A stretch of 64,000 bases of DNA from Phytobacter massiliensis JC163 (GCF_000321045.1 NZ_HE578946.1:1-64000); one strand, 5' to 3'. Positions 9,172 to 16,692 are shown, counted from the first letter of the stretch. Program-made: numbers and translations. Notes: generated from the letters alone by a model not told the origin.

Positions 9172-9965
9172 AAGACTTCGATTTACCTGCATTAGAATAT
9201 TGTTCACTTGACCGGGCCAGCCGATTACTTGGATGTGAATTAGAAGATTTATTACATTGGGCAGAAATAAGAGCTATCCCATTGATGGTTAAATTCACAA
9301 ATAAAGTTTCAGGCGCCGCGAGAATTGAATTCAGTGATAGCGTTGATTTATACAAAAGCCTGCGGGACATAGATCCAGGTCTTGGCGATTTTCTTTTGTC
9401 TCAGTTTTGCTCGTTTTCACTTACACCAGATGATTATGAAGATTATGAATTCAATGGTGAGATCAATGCTGAACATGACATGATTGAGTATACCTTGGAG
9501 TGTAATCTATCTGGTTTTTGGGAGTTGGCTAATTTTTCAATTGATGACGGTATGGTTAATTTGCATACTGTTAGGCCATTCAGATGCAAGCATGAGTGGG
9601 TAGGACATGCAACATACTGGGGTGGCAGCGAGTTTTCCGTCTCTGATTTGTTTATATCTAGAGAAAGCATTGAACTGATCTCAGGTGTAAGACAGAAAGT
9701 TTTATTATCATTAGCAAATTTTCAGGATGAAAAACCTAACAATATCATCGCAGAAAATAATCCAAAAACTATGAATTACAGGGCGATGTTTATTAAATCT
9801 TTACTGTATGTCTGCTATGGCGAAGAGGCAGCAGAAAGCCCACGTAAATTTCTTGATAACCCTCGAAGTAAAATAAAAGTTGATTTCGAAAGCAAAGGGC
9901 TTCGAATTCCAAGCGGAAAGGCCATCGAGACATGGCTCAAGGACATTGATATAGATAAGAGTTAA
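9168..9965 (+). CDS. Unknown protein translationally coupled to the integrase
   Basis: 265 aa, not recognised. The start ATG overlaps the integrase stop (ATGA), so the two are probably co-translated. The N-terminal ~35 residues (LDRASRLLGCELEDLLHWAE) look like a short helix-turn-helix of the kind that guides DNA binding; the rest is acidic (for example DDYEDYEFNGEINAEHD) and has no motif I can name. The gene is AT-rich compared with int. Its position suggests a directionality or regulatory role, but that is inference only. Confidence 0.7.
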   Translation: MKDFDLPALEYCSLDRASRLLGCELEDLLHWAEIRAIPLMVKFTNKVSGAARIEFSDSVDLYKSLRDIDPGLGDFLLSQFCSFSLTPDDYEDYEFNGEINAEHDMIEYTLECNLSGFWELANFSIDDGMVNLHTVRPFRCKHEWVGHATYWGGSEFSVSDLFISRESIELISGVRQKVLLSLANFQDEKPNNIIAENNPKTMNYRAMFIKSLLYVCYGEEAAESPRKFLDNPRSKIKVDFESKGLRIPSGKAIETWLKDIDIDKS

Positions 9966-10024
9966 TGGAACTTCCATAGTTTATCTGGAATATTCCACAG
10001 CAATATCATGTACCGATATTTAAT

Positions 10025-10057
10025 GCCCTCGCTTATTGAATATTAATGAACGAGGGC
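10025..10057 (+). promoter_or_regulatory. Hairpin that can cover the alpA ribosome binding site
   Basis: GCCCTCG (10025-10031) is complementary to CGAGGGC (10051-10057). The second arm contains the GAGGG that serves as the Shine-Dalgarno sequence for the ATG at 10066 (9-base spacing). With TTTCTTT following, the hairpin could act as a terminator of the upstream gene or as a lid on alpA translation. Confidence 0.5.
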
Positions 10058-10065
10058 GTTTCTTT

Positions 10066-10275
10066 ATGAATCAATTAAAACAACCATTTCCACTCGCAGA
10101 ACGTGTCATCCGCGAGGCTGAATGTCGCCAGTTAACTGGTATTTGCCGCACTACCCGCTACATGATGGAAAAAGAGGGAAAGTTTCCGGCCCGCCGTAAG
10201 TTGGGTGGTCGCGCTGTTGGCTGGCTATTGTCCGAAGTTTCTGCTTGGCAGCAGAGCCGCAGCAAAGCAGCGTAA
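10066..10275 (+). CDS. alpA: AlpA-family transcriptional regulator
   Basis: 69-aa MerR-like winged-helix DNA-binding protein of the AlpA family. The motif is E-C-R-Q-L-T-G-I-C-R-T-T-R-Y-x-M-E-K-E-G-K-F-P followed by RRKLGGRAVGWLLSEV. In P4-like satellites and Gram-negative PICIs AlpA switches on the excision/replication genes and is itself controlled by the helper phage. The ATG at 10066 is chosen over an upstream TTG because GAGGG lies 9 bases before it. Confidence 0.88.
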   Translation: MNQLKQPFPLAERVIREAECRQLTGICRTTRYMMEKEGKFPARRKLGGRAVGWLLSEVSAWQQSRSKAA

Positions 10276-10704
10276 GGGGTGGGTCATGCCAGATAAAACA
10301 AAGGCGGCCCCGCATGGCCGCCAATGCACTACAACGAAACAGGATCAGCATACCAGGCGTTGCGCTGGTGGTCAAAGCCTGACCGTTCCTGCAAATACAG
10401 GAGCGCTTAACTTCCCCCAATGGGGTGAGTTGTTGGGCATTGAAATTTCAGCCGATCCTAACGTCCTCCATTGGAGGGAGTTAGCCGCCACCGAAATCTC
10501 AGAGATTATTGACTTACACCACTGGTGGAAGTTACCGAGTAACCGTGTTGCAAATCTGCAACTCGCGGCTTGCACCCGGCAGAGGTCTGCGCCATCGGCG
10601 CAGACCTATAAAAATTTTGTAACCCCTGCAATCTCCCCAGATTTGGGGCGACTGATTTTTAACCGAGGGCGGAATTCCGCCTACAGTTACCTGGGATTTG
10701 GGTA
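10276..10704 (+). ncRNA. Structured non-coding region, candidate C4-type antisense RNA / immunity region
   Basis: 429 bases between alpA and the minus-strand regulator with little convincing coding potential and dense structure: three 51-bp tandem units (10409-10560), a perfect 11-bp hairpin AGGTCTGCGCC/GGCGCAGACCT (10583-10607) followed by ATAAAAATTTT, then CCCCA-GATT-TGGGG (10635-10648) and the palindrome GGCGGAATTCCGCC (10668-10681). In phages P1 and P7 a small antisense RNA (C4) controls the icd-ant operon, and P4 has a related CI RNA. An Icd-like gene lies downstream here. The assignment rests on this context and the structure, not on a covariance search. Confidence 0.5.
10409..10560 (+). 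repeat. Three tandem 51-bp palindrome-bearing units
   Basis: Units start at 10409, 10460 and 10511. Each has an odd palindrome followed by GAGTT or AAGTT: CCCCA-A-TGGGG (centre 10420), CCTCCA-T-TGGAGG (centre 10471) and CACCA-C-TGGTG (centre 10522). The centres are exactly 51 bases apart. Units 1 and 2 also share GAAAT(T/C)TCAG. The palindromes keep their symmetry while their bases change, which points to selected structure. Confidence 0.75.
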
Positions 10705-10890
10705 TCACTTTTTATCTGCTTCTTTGGCATTTTTGCGCTGCCGGCGTTTGATCTCGCCCTTAGCAGCGGTGACTAAAAAACCAGCAGTGCTCTCGCCCTC
10801 TTCCCTGAGCCGTTCAATGTCTTCCATGACTTCGTGGGGGATTCTTACGGTGGTCATTTGTGATTTTGCGTTCTTCGCACCAGTTGCCAT
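10705..10890 (-). CDS. YlcI/YnfO-family ribbon-helix-helix protein
   Basis: 61 aa. The sequence MTTVRIPHEVMEDIERLREEGESTAGF followed by FLVTAAKGEIKRRQRK resembles the YlcI/YnfO (DUF3950) family of small Arc-like ribbon-helix-helix proteins of lambdoid prophages. The ATG at 10890 is chosen because GGAG lies 8 bases upstream and the family start fits; the open frame extends further to 11100 but through an operator-like region. It is divergent from the Icd-like gene and so may be the local repressor. That role is inference. Confidence 0.7.
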   Translation of the reverse strand: MATGAKNAKSQMTTVRIPHEVMEDIERLREEGESTAGFLVTAAKGEIKRRQRKNAKEADKK

Positions 10891-10954
10891 TGCTGAAACT
10901 CCATGTGTTAGGTGTATGTCAGTATACGCAAAAGAAATGAGAAGAAAAGGCTTG

Positions 10955-11045
10955 AGGTGTATTTCACTTTGGGCTAATTTTAAAAGTGAAGGTGAAATAC
11001 ACCTTGAAAATGCGAAGCCCGGCAGTGCGTCAACACTAACCGGGC
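10955..11045. promoter_or_regulatory. Divergent operator region with a 13-bp inverted repeat and leader hairpin
   Basis: AGGTGTATTTCAC (10955-10967) and GTGAAATACACCT (10992-11004) are perfect complements 24 bases apart, with a second inner pair TTCACTTT/AAAGTGAA. Downstream, GCCCGG-AGTG pairs with CACT-CCGGGC (11017-11045), a leader hairpin before the Icd-like gene. The region separates divergent regulator and Icd-like genes, so an operator is likely. Confidence 0.6.
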
Positions 11046-11083
11046 CTCTTACCACCAACGTTATCGCAAGTAACGAGGCAGCT

Positions 11084-11284
11084 ATGAAAGATCTTATCAC
11101 ACACCCGCAAGGGCGGCATATTTACATCTGGCGTTTTCTGGCGCTGAACCGTCACGATAAAAAAGCTAAACCATGCCGCTTGTCAGTTGAGGCATCAACC
11201 GAGCGCGAAGCTCGCTGCATTCTGGCTCCACACTTCATCCTTTCTCTGGCTGCTCGTCTGCCAGCACCGGAGGAGCTTTCATGA
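11084..11284 (+). CDS. Icd-like protein (putative host cell division inhibitor family)
   Basis: 66 aa. The pattern YIWRFLALNRHDKKAKPCRLS..A.TEREARCILAPHFILSLAARLP is what is annotated as Icd-like in many enterobacterial prophages and satellites, named after the P1 icd product that blocks septation. GAGG lies 5 bases before the ATG. Its stop overlaps the start of the next gene (ATGA), so it opens a polycistronic run to the replication gene. Actual inhibition of division by this copy is not shown. Confidence 0.7.
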   Translation: MKDLITHPQGRHIYIWRFLALNRHDKKAKPCRLSVEASTEREARCILAPHFILSLAARLPAPEELS

Positions 11285-11478
11285 TCAGGAAAATTGCAGA
11301 TCTCGATTTTGAAGATGAGTTCCGCCGACTGAGCGCCCTTTTGACTGCCAGCGCAGAGCTGCATGGGACAGATCCTGATGAAAATGAGCTCTCCTTCGAG
11401 CTTCTGGATAAGGCACTGTTTCGTGTTCGTGAAATTGACCAGGCCTTCCGTGATGAAGGAGGGCGTAAAAATGCGTGA
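11281..11478 (+). CDS. Small unknown satellite protein
   Basis: 65 aa, acidic and helical, not recognised beyond its place in the early operon. It overlaps the Icd-like gene by 4 bases and the next gene by 8. Such overlap makes translational coupling and operon membership very likely. Confidence 0.7.
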   Translation: MIRKIADLDFEDEFRRLSALLTASAELHGTDPDENELSFELLDKALFRVREIDQAFRDEGGRKNA

Positions 11479-11782
11479 TATTTACCATCAGCTTGTAAAG
11501 AGTACGCCCGATTTTAAGCACTTCTCTGATCAGGATTTAGCTGAATCCAGTGATCTCTATGCTGCTGGCGCATTTGCCATCAACAGTGCGCTCACGCTGA
11601 TTGGCAATCTGGCGTTCGATGCAACCAATGCAGAAGACTATTCCGATGAAGATGCGCGCCGGGATTTGGTGCTTATCAGCCACGCGTTGCGTCACCTTCC
11701 GAGAATGGCTCAGGCTCTGAATCAAAACAGTGATGCAGCGGACTATGTGCGCACCCAGCGTGACAAGGGGAAAAAGTCATGA
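11471..11782 (+). CDS. Unknown early-operon protein
   Basis: 103 aa, start ATG at 11471, preceded by GGAGGG. Mostly helical, with an alanine/leucine-rich middle (AAGAFAINSALTLIGNLAF) and an acidic patch, ending in a basic tail (RTQRDKGKKS). No family recognised. It overlaps neighbours on both sides, so it belongs to the replication operon. Confidence 0.75.
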   Translation: MRDIYHQLVKSTPDFKHFSDQDLAESSDLYAAGAFAINSALTLIGNLAFDATNAEDYSDEDARRDLVLISHALRHLPRMAQALNQNSDAADYVRTQRDKGKKS

Positions 11783-12147
11783 TCAGCAACGTTAAATTCA
11801 ATGAACTGGAAAAGCGCGTTGATCTGCTGGTTAACCGCGTGCTTGAGCTTGAGCAGCATGTCCGCTCACTGACTGACAGCCAGGGCGGGGAGATCCCGCC
11901 GGGGATGACACCTGTTGCCACACTGGCGGCCGAGTTTGGCATATCGACTAAAAAGGCCGAAGAACTGGCGAAAAACACCGGCGTTATGTTGGTCAAAATG
12001 AGATCCGGTGGATTCATTGCACCTGATGAAAAATTCAGGGAGGCGGCACGGCTGGTGCTACGCAGCGCCAAACGTAAATACGGTTCGGCCTACTGGTTTC
12101 ATCCACTGCTTGGCAAGTTCCAGATGAGCGGAGGTATCCCGCAATGA
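11779..12147 (+). CDS. Unknown protein with coiled coil and helix-turn-helix-like segment
   Basis: 122 aa. Residues 5-35 form a heptad-like coiled coil (FNELEKRVDLLVNRVLELEQ). After a proline-rich linker comes PVATLAAEFGISTKKAEELAK, which has the spacing of a helix-turn-helix. It overlaps the helicase gene by 4 bases (ATGA). Position directly before the replication helicase suggests a DNA-binding accessory factor for initiation; no family name can be given. Confidence 0.75.
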   Translation: MISNVKFNELEKRVDLLVNRVLELEQHVRSLTDSQGGEIPPGMTPVATLAAEFGISTKKAEELAKNTGVMLVKMRSGGFIAPDEKFREAARLVLRSAKRKYGSAYWFHPLLGKFQMSGGIPQ

Positions 12148-13511
12148 CGGCTCAACTCGCAGCAGTAGAGACAGTATCTGATGCACTGTTTACCTGTTCG
12201 TATCTGTGGGCGCATGGCCGGAACTACAGCCGCACGGATGCTGATAAAGCGCTCCACCAGCACAAAGACCCGACAACCCGCTACGGCAAGCTGGCGGTTC
12301 GGTTAAAGCAGATCGTAGAAATGTCGTATGAGGATCTGTGTGATGCCGGTTATCTCGATACCGACCGTAAGCAGATGATTATTGCCCGCCGTTCTGTACT
12401 GGTGGAGGAGATAGGCGAGGTTGAAATGAATACCTTGCTGGCGGACACACAGCGCATTCAGCGTGCTTTCCCTGATGCCACTACTGGCGATCGACGTTCA
12501 AAGTTACCGCTTACCCGTGGCTCTGAGGGATATAACGTCCGGCAGGACTATGTGATCAAGCATATGCTCCCTGCTCAGTCCCTGTGCAGCATTTACGGCC
12601 CGAGCGGTTCGTATAAGAGCTTCCTCGCAGTGTCATTGGCCTGTCACATTGCCGCTGGTGTTGTCTGGTCTGGCCGGAAAGTTGAACAGGGCGCGGTGCT
12701 GTATGTTGTTGGTGAGGGTGGTGTGGGTGTGCCACGCCGGATCAGGGCATGGGAGCAGGTGCACGGGCAGCAGGTGGACAATCTCTGGCTGGTGAATCGC
12801 CCGGTGTTCCCGGTGCGTGAATCCGAAGTATCAGAGGTGATTCTTGCCGCAAGGCAGATCACTGCGGAATGCGGCATGCCGGTTCGCCTGGTGGTGATCG
12901 ACACTCTGGCCCGCTGTTTCGGTGGTAATGATGAAAACGATGCCCGCGATATGGGGGCGTTTATCGAGGGCTGCGACGTTATCAAACAGAAAACCGGCGC
13001 CACGGTGCTGGTGGTGCACCACTCCGGCAAGGATGAGGCCAAAGGCGCGCGCGGTTCCAGTTCTTTCCGGGCTGCGCTGGATGCTGAATTCAATGTGAAG
13101 CGGGAGGGAGAAGGGCAGGCACTGATCCTGTCCTGTACCAAGATGAAAGATGCTGAAGAGCCAGAACGTAAGGCGTATGACCTTAGAACGGCAGAGCTTT
13201 ACACCGATGAAGATGGCGAGCTTGTTTGCTCTTTGGTTGTGCACGATCAGCCGAGAGAGGCTAAAGAGGTTGAGCCTGAGCTGGCCAATGTAACCCGTCT
13301 TAGCGATAACCACCATGCATTATGGCAGGCAGTACGCAGCCGCACAGCTAAGGGGGAGCCATGCACTATCTCCGTCATTAAAGATGATCTGCGTGCAACA
13401 CTGGGGGCAGATAAAGTGAGAAAGTCATTCTCGCGCTGGCTGGACAAGCTGGAGAGTGAGCAAATTATTCGCATCGAGGGTGAGAACCTTTACCCGGTAA
13501 CAGTCGAGTAA
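12144..13511 (+). CDS. RepA-like replicative helicase / AAA_25 ATPase
   Basis: 455-aa replication protein. The RecA-like core has Walker A GPSGSYKS (residues 152-159), a Walker B LVVID ending at residue 253, and VHHSGK near 291-296 followed by KGARGSSSFR, the pattern of hexameric RepA helicases (RSF1010 type) and of Rep proteins of PICIs and P4-like satellites. The first ~130 residues are helical and may be a primase-like or loading region, but no primase motif is seen. The C-terminal ~70 residues look like a winged helix (TISVIKDDLRATLGADKVRKSF). An iteron array begins at its stop codon, so it probably replicates the excised element from there. Confidence 0.85.
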   Translation: MTAQLAAVETVSDALFTCSYLWAHGRNYSRTDADKALHQHKDPTTRYGKLAVRLKQIVEMSYEDLCDAGYLDTDRKQMIIARRSVLVEEIGEVEMNTLLADTQRIQRAFPDATTGDRRSKLPLTRGSEGYNVRQDYVIKHMLPAQSLCSIYGPSGSYKSFLAVSLACHIAAGVVWSGRKVEQGAVLYVVGEGGVGVPRRIRAWEQVHGQQVDNLWLVNRPVFPVRESEVSEVILAARQITAECGMPVRLVVIDTLARCFGGNDENDARDMGAFIEGCDVIKQKTGATVLVVHHSGKDEAKGARGSSSFRAALDAEFNVKREGEGQALILSCTKMKDAEEPERKAYDLRTAELYTDEDGELVCSLVVHDQPREAKEVEPELANVTRLSDNHHALWQAVRSRTAKGEPCTISVIKDDLRATLGADKVRKSFSRWLDKLESEQIIRIEGENLYPVTVE

Positions 13512-13512
13512 A

Positions 13513-13702
13513 TGCGGCGGTAAGTGCGGCATGTGCGGCATTTAGTATGTTTTATGACCAAATGCCGCACTTAGCCCCTGTATACACGCGCTAAGTGCGG
13601 CATTTCACTGAAACCACCGTCATTACTGGTTTTGCATGATTTTTTGAGATAACTGGTGCGGCGCTAAGTGCGGCATTACTAAACGCGGCACTAAATGCGG
13701 CA
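13513..13702. repeat. TGCGGCA iteron array, probable replication origin
   Basis: About nine copies of TGCGGC(A/G) or one-base variants in 190 bases: forward at 13513, 13525, 13534, 13596, 13657, 13669, 13684 (CGCGGCA) and 13696, plus one inverted copy at 13563. Several share the longer form CTAAGTGCGGCATT. An AT-rich stretch with TTTTTTGAG (about 13620-13650) lies within. Iterons beside a rep gene and an AT-rich segment are the usual satellite origin layout. Confidence 0.75.
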
Positions 13703-13725
13703 AGTTAGACAAACAAGGAGAATTT

Positions 13726-13965
13726 ATGCCTATTACGATTCATGAAATAAAGGAACATTACGATTATTACGGGCTTCATGATATGGTCTCAATGTCAACG
13801 AAAGAATACCAACAGATTTTAGCTAATGGTGCTTTGTTCTGGATGGATCATCATGATTTTGTTCGCAGCACTCTTTCCGATGAAATCTTGGCAACAAACA
13901 AGGAGCAACTAGATGCAATAATTGAGCATCTACAACAATACAGAGACAGAATGCCTTCTGCCTAG
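13726..13965 (+). CDS. Small unknown protein
   Basis: 79 aa, no family recognised. An excellent ribosome binding site (AAGGAG, 6 bases) precedes the ATG. The protein is acidic and rich in H, Y and D (for example HEIKEHYDYYGLHDM). It is more AT-rich than the replication gene. It lies between the iteron array and a convergent broken gene, so it may be cargo. Confidence 0.65.
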   Translation: MPITIHEIKEHYDYYGLHDMVSMSTKEYQQILANGALFWMDHHDFVRSTLSDEILATNKEQLDAIIEHLQQYRDRMPSA

Positions 13966-14002
13966 AAATTTGTTAGGGGCTGATTCCAAGCCCCTGAATG
14001 TT

Positions 14003-15243
14003 TCAATAATTAAAGTGACTTTCAACTGAAAGTTGTTTGCAGCCCAATAATTTTAAAGCTTTTCGAATGTAATATAAAGCAGCGGTATTGTCGATAATGT
14101 AGCGGAAGGCTTCATTTTTATCTTGTTGTGCATCTCTTAAATTTCTTTCAAATTCTCTTTCATAATCTTCTGCGTAATATTGATTGGATTGTCGGCCCAT
14201 AATAATCAATGTGGTTAAATCTGCTAATTCTTCCTCTGAAAAGAGAGGTAGGTAAGTAGTGGTGATGTGCATTTTTAACCGTAGGTAGTCTAAAAAATCT
14301 TCTGCTCTGATATCGGATAAACTAATGCCTGAATCCTGTAGAGGGTCCAGAAATACGCTATTTTTTTCATTACGTCTTTTATATGTAGTGCGTACCAAGC
14401 TTTTTTAAAACGCAATAGTGTATTTTTCCCGCTATGTTTAAGTGGAAATTCAACGCCAATTAAAGATGATAGGTATCTATTTACAACAATTTTGTCGATT
14501 GCTTTTATAAGTTGTTTGTTGCTATTGAGATTAAATTTTTCTTGATGAATTCCTTTTTTTCACTGTAAGTGTAGTTACCCATTCATTTTTATTACCTAGA
14601 GCTTTTGAAAGCTTGATTAGATCACGGCGTGAAAATTTATCGGTAAACGTACCTGTTTTATACTCATCTTTCAGATTTAGAGTGAGCTTAATTATTTCTC
14701 GCAAACCTTCCGTGAGCTTTTTGAAATAAACAACAAATCTTACAAGGTTAATGATTGGTGTTTTTTCCAAATGTGTCGCTCCGACATTGGACTCAGGGTA
14801 TCTAAAAGTTTGTGCTGTGTCGTCTATAGCCACAAAGTCTAATATATAAGGCTCGATTTTTTTGTAATGTGAAATAGTCGTATATCTGTCCTCTCAGCGA
14901 CATTAATCGTGGCATCCCATAGTTTCTTGATGCTGTGGATTTTTGTCACATCAGGAACTGATATCGCCAATCCTCGGAGATCTGCCATGTCAATGAGGAT
15001 AGTCTTTAGAGAAAGCTCAATTCCGTGCCTGGCAGAGTAGGCAATCGGATAAACAAGTAAATCAACTTCTCCTCTCTTGTTATTTTTGTATATATAGTCA
15101 GTAAGTATCTCTGGGGTTCTAAGGTAACCTTCAGCATAAGTTAATGAGTCAGGGAAACCATTCGTTCCGACGCAAGCATTCAGCCAATCAAATCGACCAT
15201 TGCCCAAACCAAAGGTGTTATTAAAGATTGTTTCTTTTTCCAT
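14003..15243 (-). pseudogene. AT-rich cargo gene, unknown, interrupted by three single-base frameshifts in A/T runs
   Basis: Three fragments (15243-14839, 14833-14531, 14398-14003) read as one ~413-aa protein if one base is added in the T7 run 14857-14863, one removed from the T7 run 14554-14560 and one added to the T6 run 14401-14406. After repair the joins read sensibly, for example FHITKKIEPYILDF, TVKKGIHQEKFNLN and LLRFKKSLVRTTYK. The N terminus has SARHGIELSLKTIL and, later, HSIKKLWD, a pattern I associate with HEPN-like helical domains, though no catalytic R-x4-6-H is evident. GC is far below the neighbours. The gene lies between the origin and the capsid operon and points the other way: a cargo or anti-phage candidate. 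Confidence 0.7.
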
Positions 15244-15371
15244 TAATCGGTCCTTGCTTTGTAAATTATTTGTTCAATGTTGTTCATTGCTGTTTGAATC
15301 AAAAAATACTCGTTTACATCAATAATTCAATATATATCTTAAAGAGTGGCACTCAGACGTGAGCCGCCACT

Positions 15372-15418
15372 GGCCGTCAGGTTTTTTGCCCATCAGACAG
15401 GCTCCTTTACTGACGGCC
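15372..15418 (+). promoter_or_regulatory. Leader inverted repeat before the capsid operon
   Basis: GGCCGTCAG (15372-15380) and CTGACGGCC (15410-15418) are perfect complements separated by 29 bases including a T6 run, about 55 bases before the capsid ATG. It may be an operator, an attenuator or an mRNA structure controlling the morphogenesis operon. A helper phage activator could act here. Confidence 0.45.
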
Positions 15419-15473
15419 TTCCCTCCAAGCGCTGGTTTCACGTCTCAACGTTAATTGTTACGGAAACCACTCC

Positions 15474-16640
15474 ATGAAGAAATTACTCGAATTACGCCAG
15501 CAGAAAGCAGCACTCAAAACCCAGATGCGCGCCTTGCTGGAAAAAGCCGACAGCGAAAAGCGCAGCCTGAACGATGAAGAGGGCAAGCAGTTCGACGAAC
15601 TCCGCGCCCAGGCTGATGCGCTTGAAGTTGAAATTACCCGCCTTGAAGCTGTCGCTGACGATCAGCGCAATTTGCCTGGTACTTCTGTTGAAGGTAAAGG
15701 CGTGAGCAACGATGAGCTGCGCCACTACATCATGACCGGCGATACCCGTTCTCTTTCCACGCTGGTGCAGGCTGACGGCGGCTATACCGTTATCCCTGAG
15801 CTGGACAAAGAGATCATGCGCCAGTTGCAGGATGACAGCATTATGCGCTCTATCGCCACGGTGAAGACCACTAAAACCAATGAATACCAGAAGCTGGTGT
15901 CTGTGGGTGGGACTACCGTTAAACGTGGCACCGAAGGCGAAGCACGTACCGAAACCAGCACGTCGAAGATGGAGCGCGTTGATATCAAACTCAACCCGAT
16001 CTACGCCTACCCGAAAACAACTCAGGAGATCCTCGACTTCTCCGAGGTGGATATTCTGGGCTGGCTGTCTTCCGAAATTACCGACACCTTCACCGCTACC
16101 GAAGAAAGCGACTTTGTGAACGGCGACGGTGATAAAAAATCCAGAGGGTTCCTGTCCTATCCACGCGCGGCCACCAGCGATAAAACCCGTCCGTTCGGCA
16201 CGCTGGAGAAGATGACCACCGCTGCTGTTAACTCCGATGGCCTGATCGACCTGCTGTACAAGCTGAAAGCCAAATACCGCAAAAATGCTGTATGGGTGAT
16301 GAACTCCAACACCGCCGCCACGCTTCAAAAGCTGAAAAACGGCAACGGCGATTACATCTGGCGCGATCGTCTTGTCGCTGACTCCCCTGATACCCTGCTG
16401 GGCCGTCCGGTTCAGTATCTGGAGACGATGCCTGATGCGGCTGCCGGTGAAGCGTTCCTGGCAGTCGGCGACTTCAAGCGCGGTTACTTCATCGTGGATC
16501 ACACCACTGGCGTGCGCACCCGTCCCGACAACATCACCGAACCCGGTTTCTACAAGGTGCACACCGATAAATACTTGGGCGGTGGTGTGGTGGACTCCAG
16601 TGCCATCAAGGTGCTTGAGCTTTCCGGCTCCGGTTCCTGA
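15474..16640 (+). CDS. HK97-family major capsid protein
   Basis: 388-aa precursor. Residues 1-65 are a charged coiled coil (KKLLELRQQKAALKTQM...), the delta/scaffold domain removed by the protease in HK97-type heads. The following region starts the mature fold, with ADGGYTVIPELDKEIMRQL, KLVSVGGTTVKRGTEGEA, GDGDKKSRGFLSYP and KAKYRKNAVWVMNSNTAATL, all typical of Phage_capsid (PF05065). Length is normal. It is the first gene of the morphogenesis operon; in HK97 itself capsid follows portal and protease, so the order here is permuted. Confidence 0.95.
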   Translation: MKKLLELRQQKAALKTQMRALLEKADSEKRSLNDEEGKQFDELRAQADALEVEITRLEAVADDQRNLPGTSVEGKGVSNDELRHYIMTGDTRSLSTLVQADGGYTVIPELDKEIMRQLQDDSIMRSIATVKTTKTNEYQKLVSVGGTTVKRGTEGEARTETSTSKMERVDIKLNPIYAYPKTTQEILDFSEVDILGWLSSEITDTFTATEESDFVNGDGDKKSRGFLSYPRAATSDKTRPFGTLEKMTTAAVNSDGLIDLLYKLKAKYRKNAVWVMNSNTAATLQKLKNGNGDYIWRDRLVADSPDTLLGRPVQYLETMPDAAAGEAFLAVGDFKRGYFIVDHTTGVRTRPDNITEPGFYKVHTDKYLGGGVVDSSAIKVLELSGSGS

Positions 16641-16692
16641 TCTGATGTTTAAGGGGCTCCGGCCCCTTTTTGCCCTCTGTGGAGTCCAGACA

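Noticed and set aside
10372-10575. Minus-strand 67-codon frame with 17-residue repeats
   Set aside because: The repeats come from the 51-bp palindromic units, a multiple of three, and are open on both strands. No ribosome binding site is seen.
10205-11284. One 359-codon open frame from alpA to the Icd-like gene
   Set aside because: It runs through the palindromic units, the hairpin, antisense to the ribbon-helix-helix gene and through the operator. Only its last 66 codons match a known family and have a ribosome site, so only those are called.
13513-13702. CRISPR array
   Set aside because: Repeats are short (7-14 bases), irregularly spaced and in both directions; there are no cas genes. Iterons fit better.
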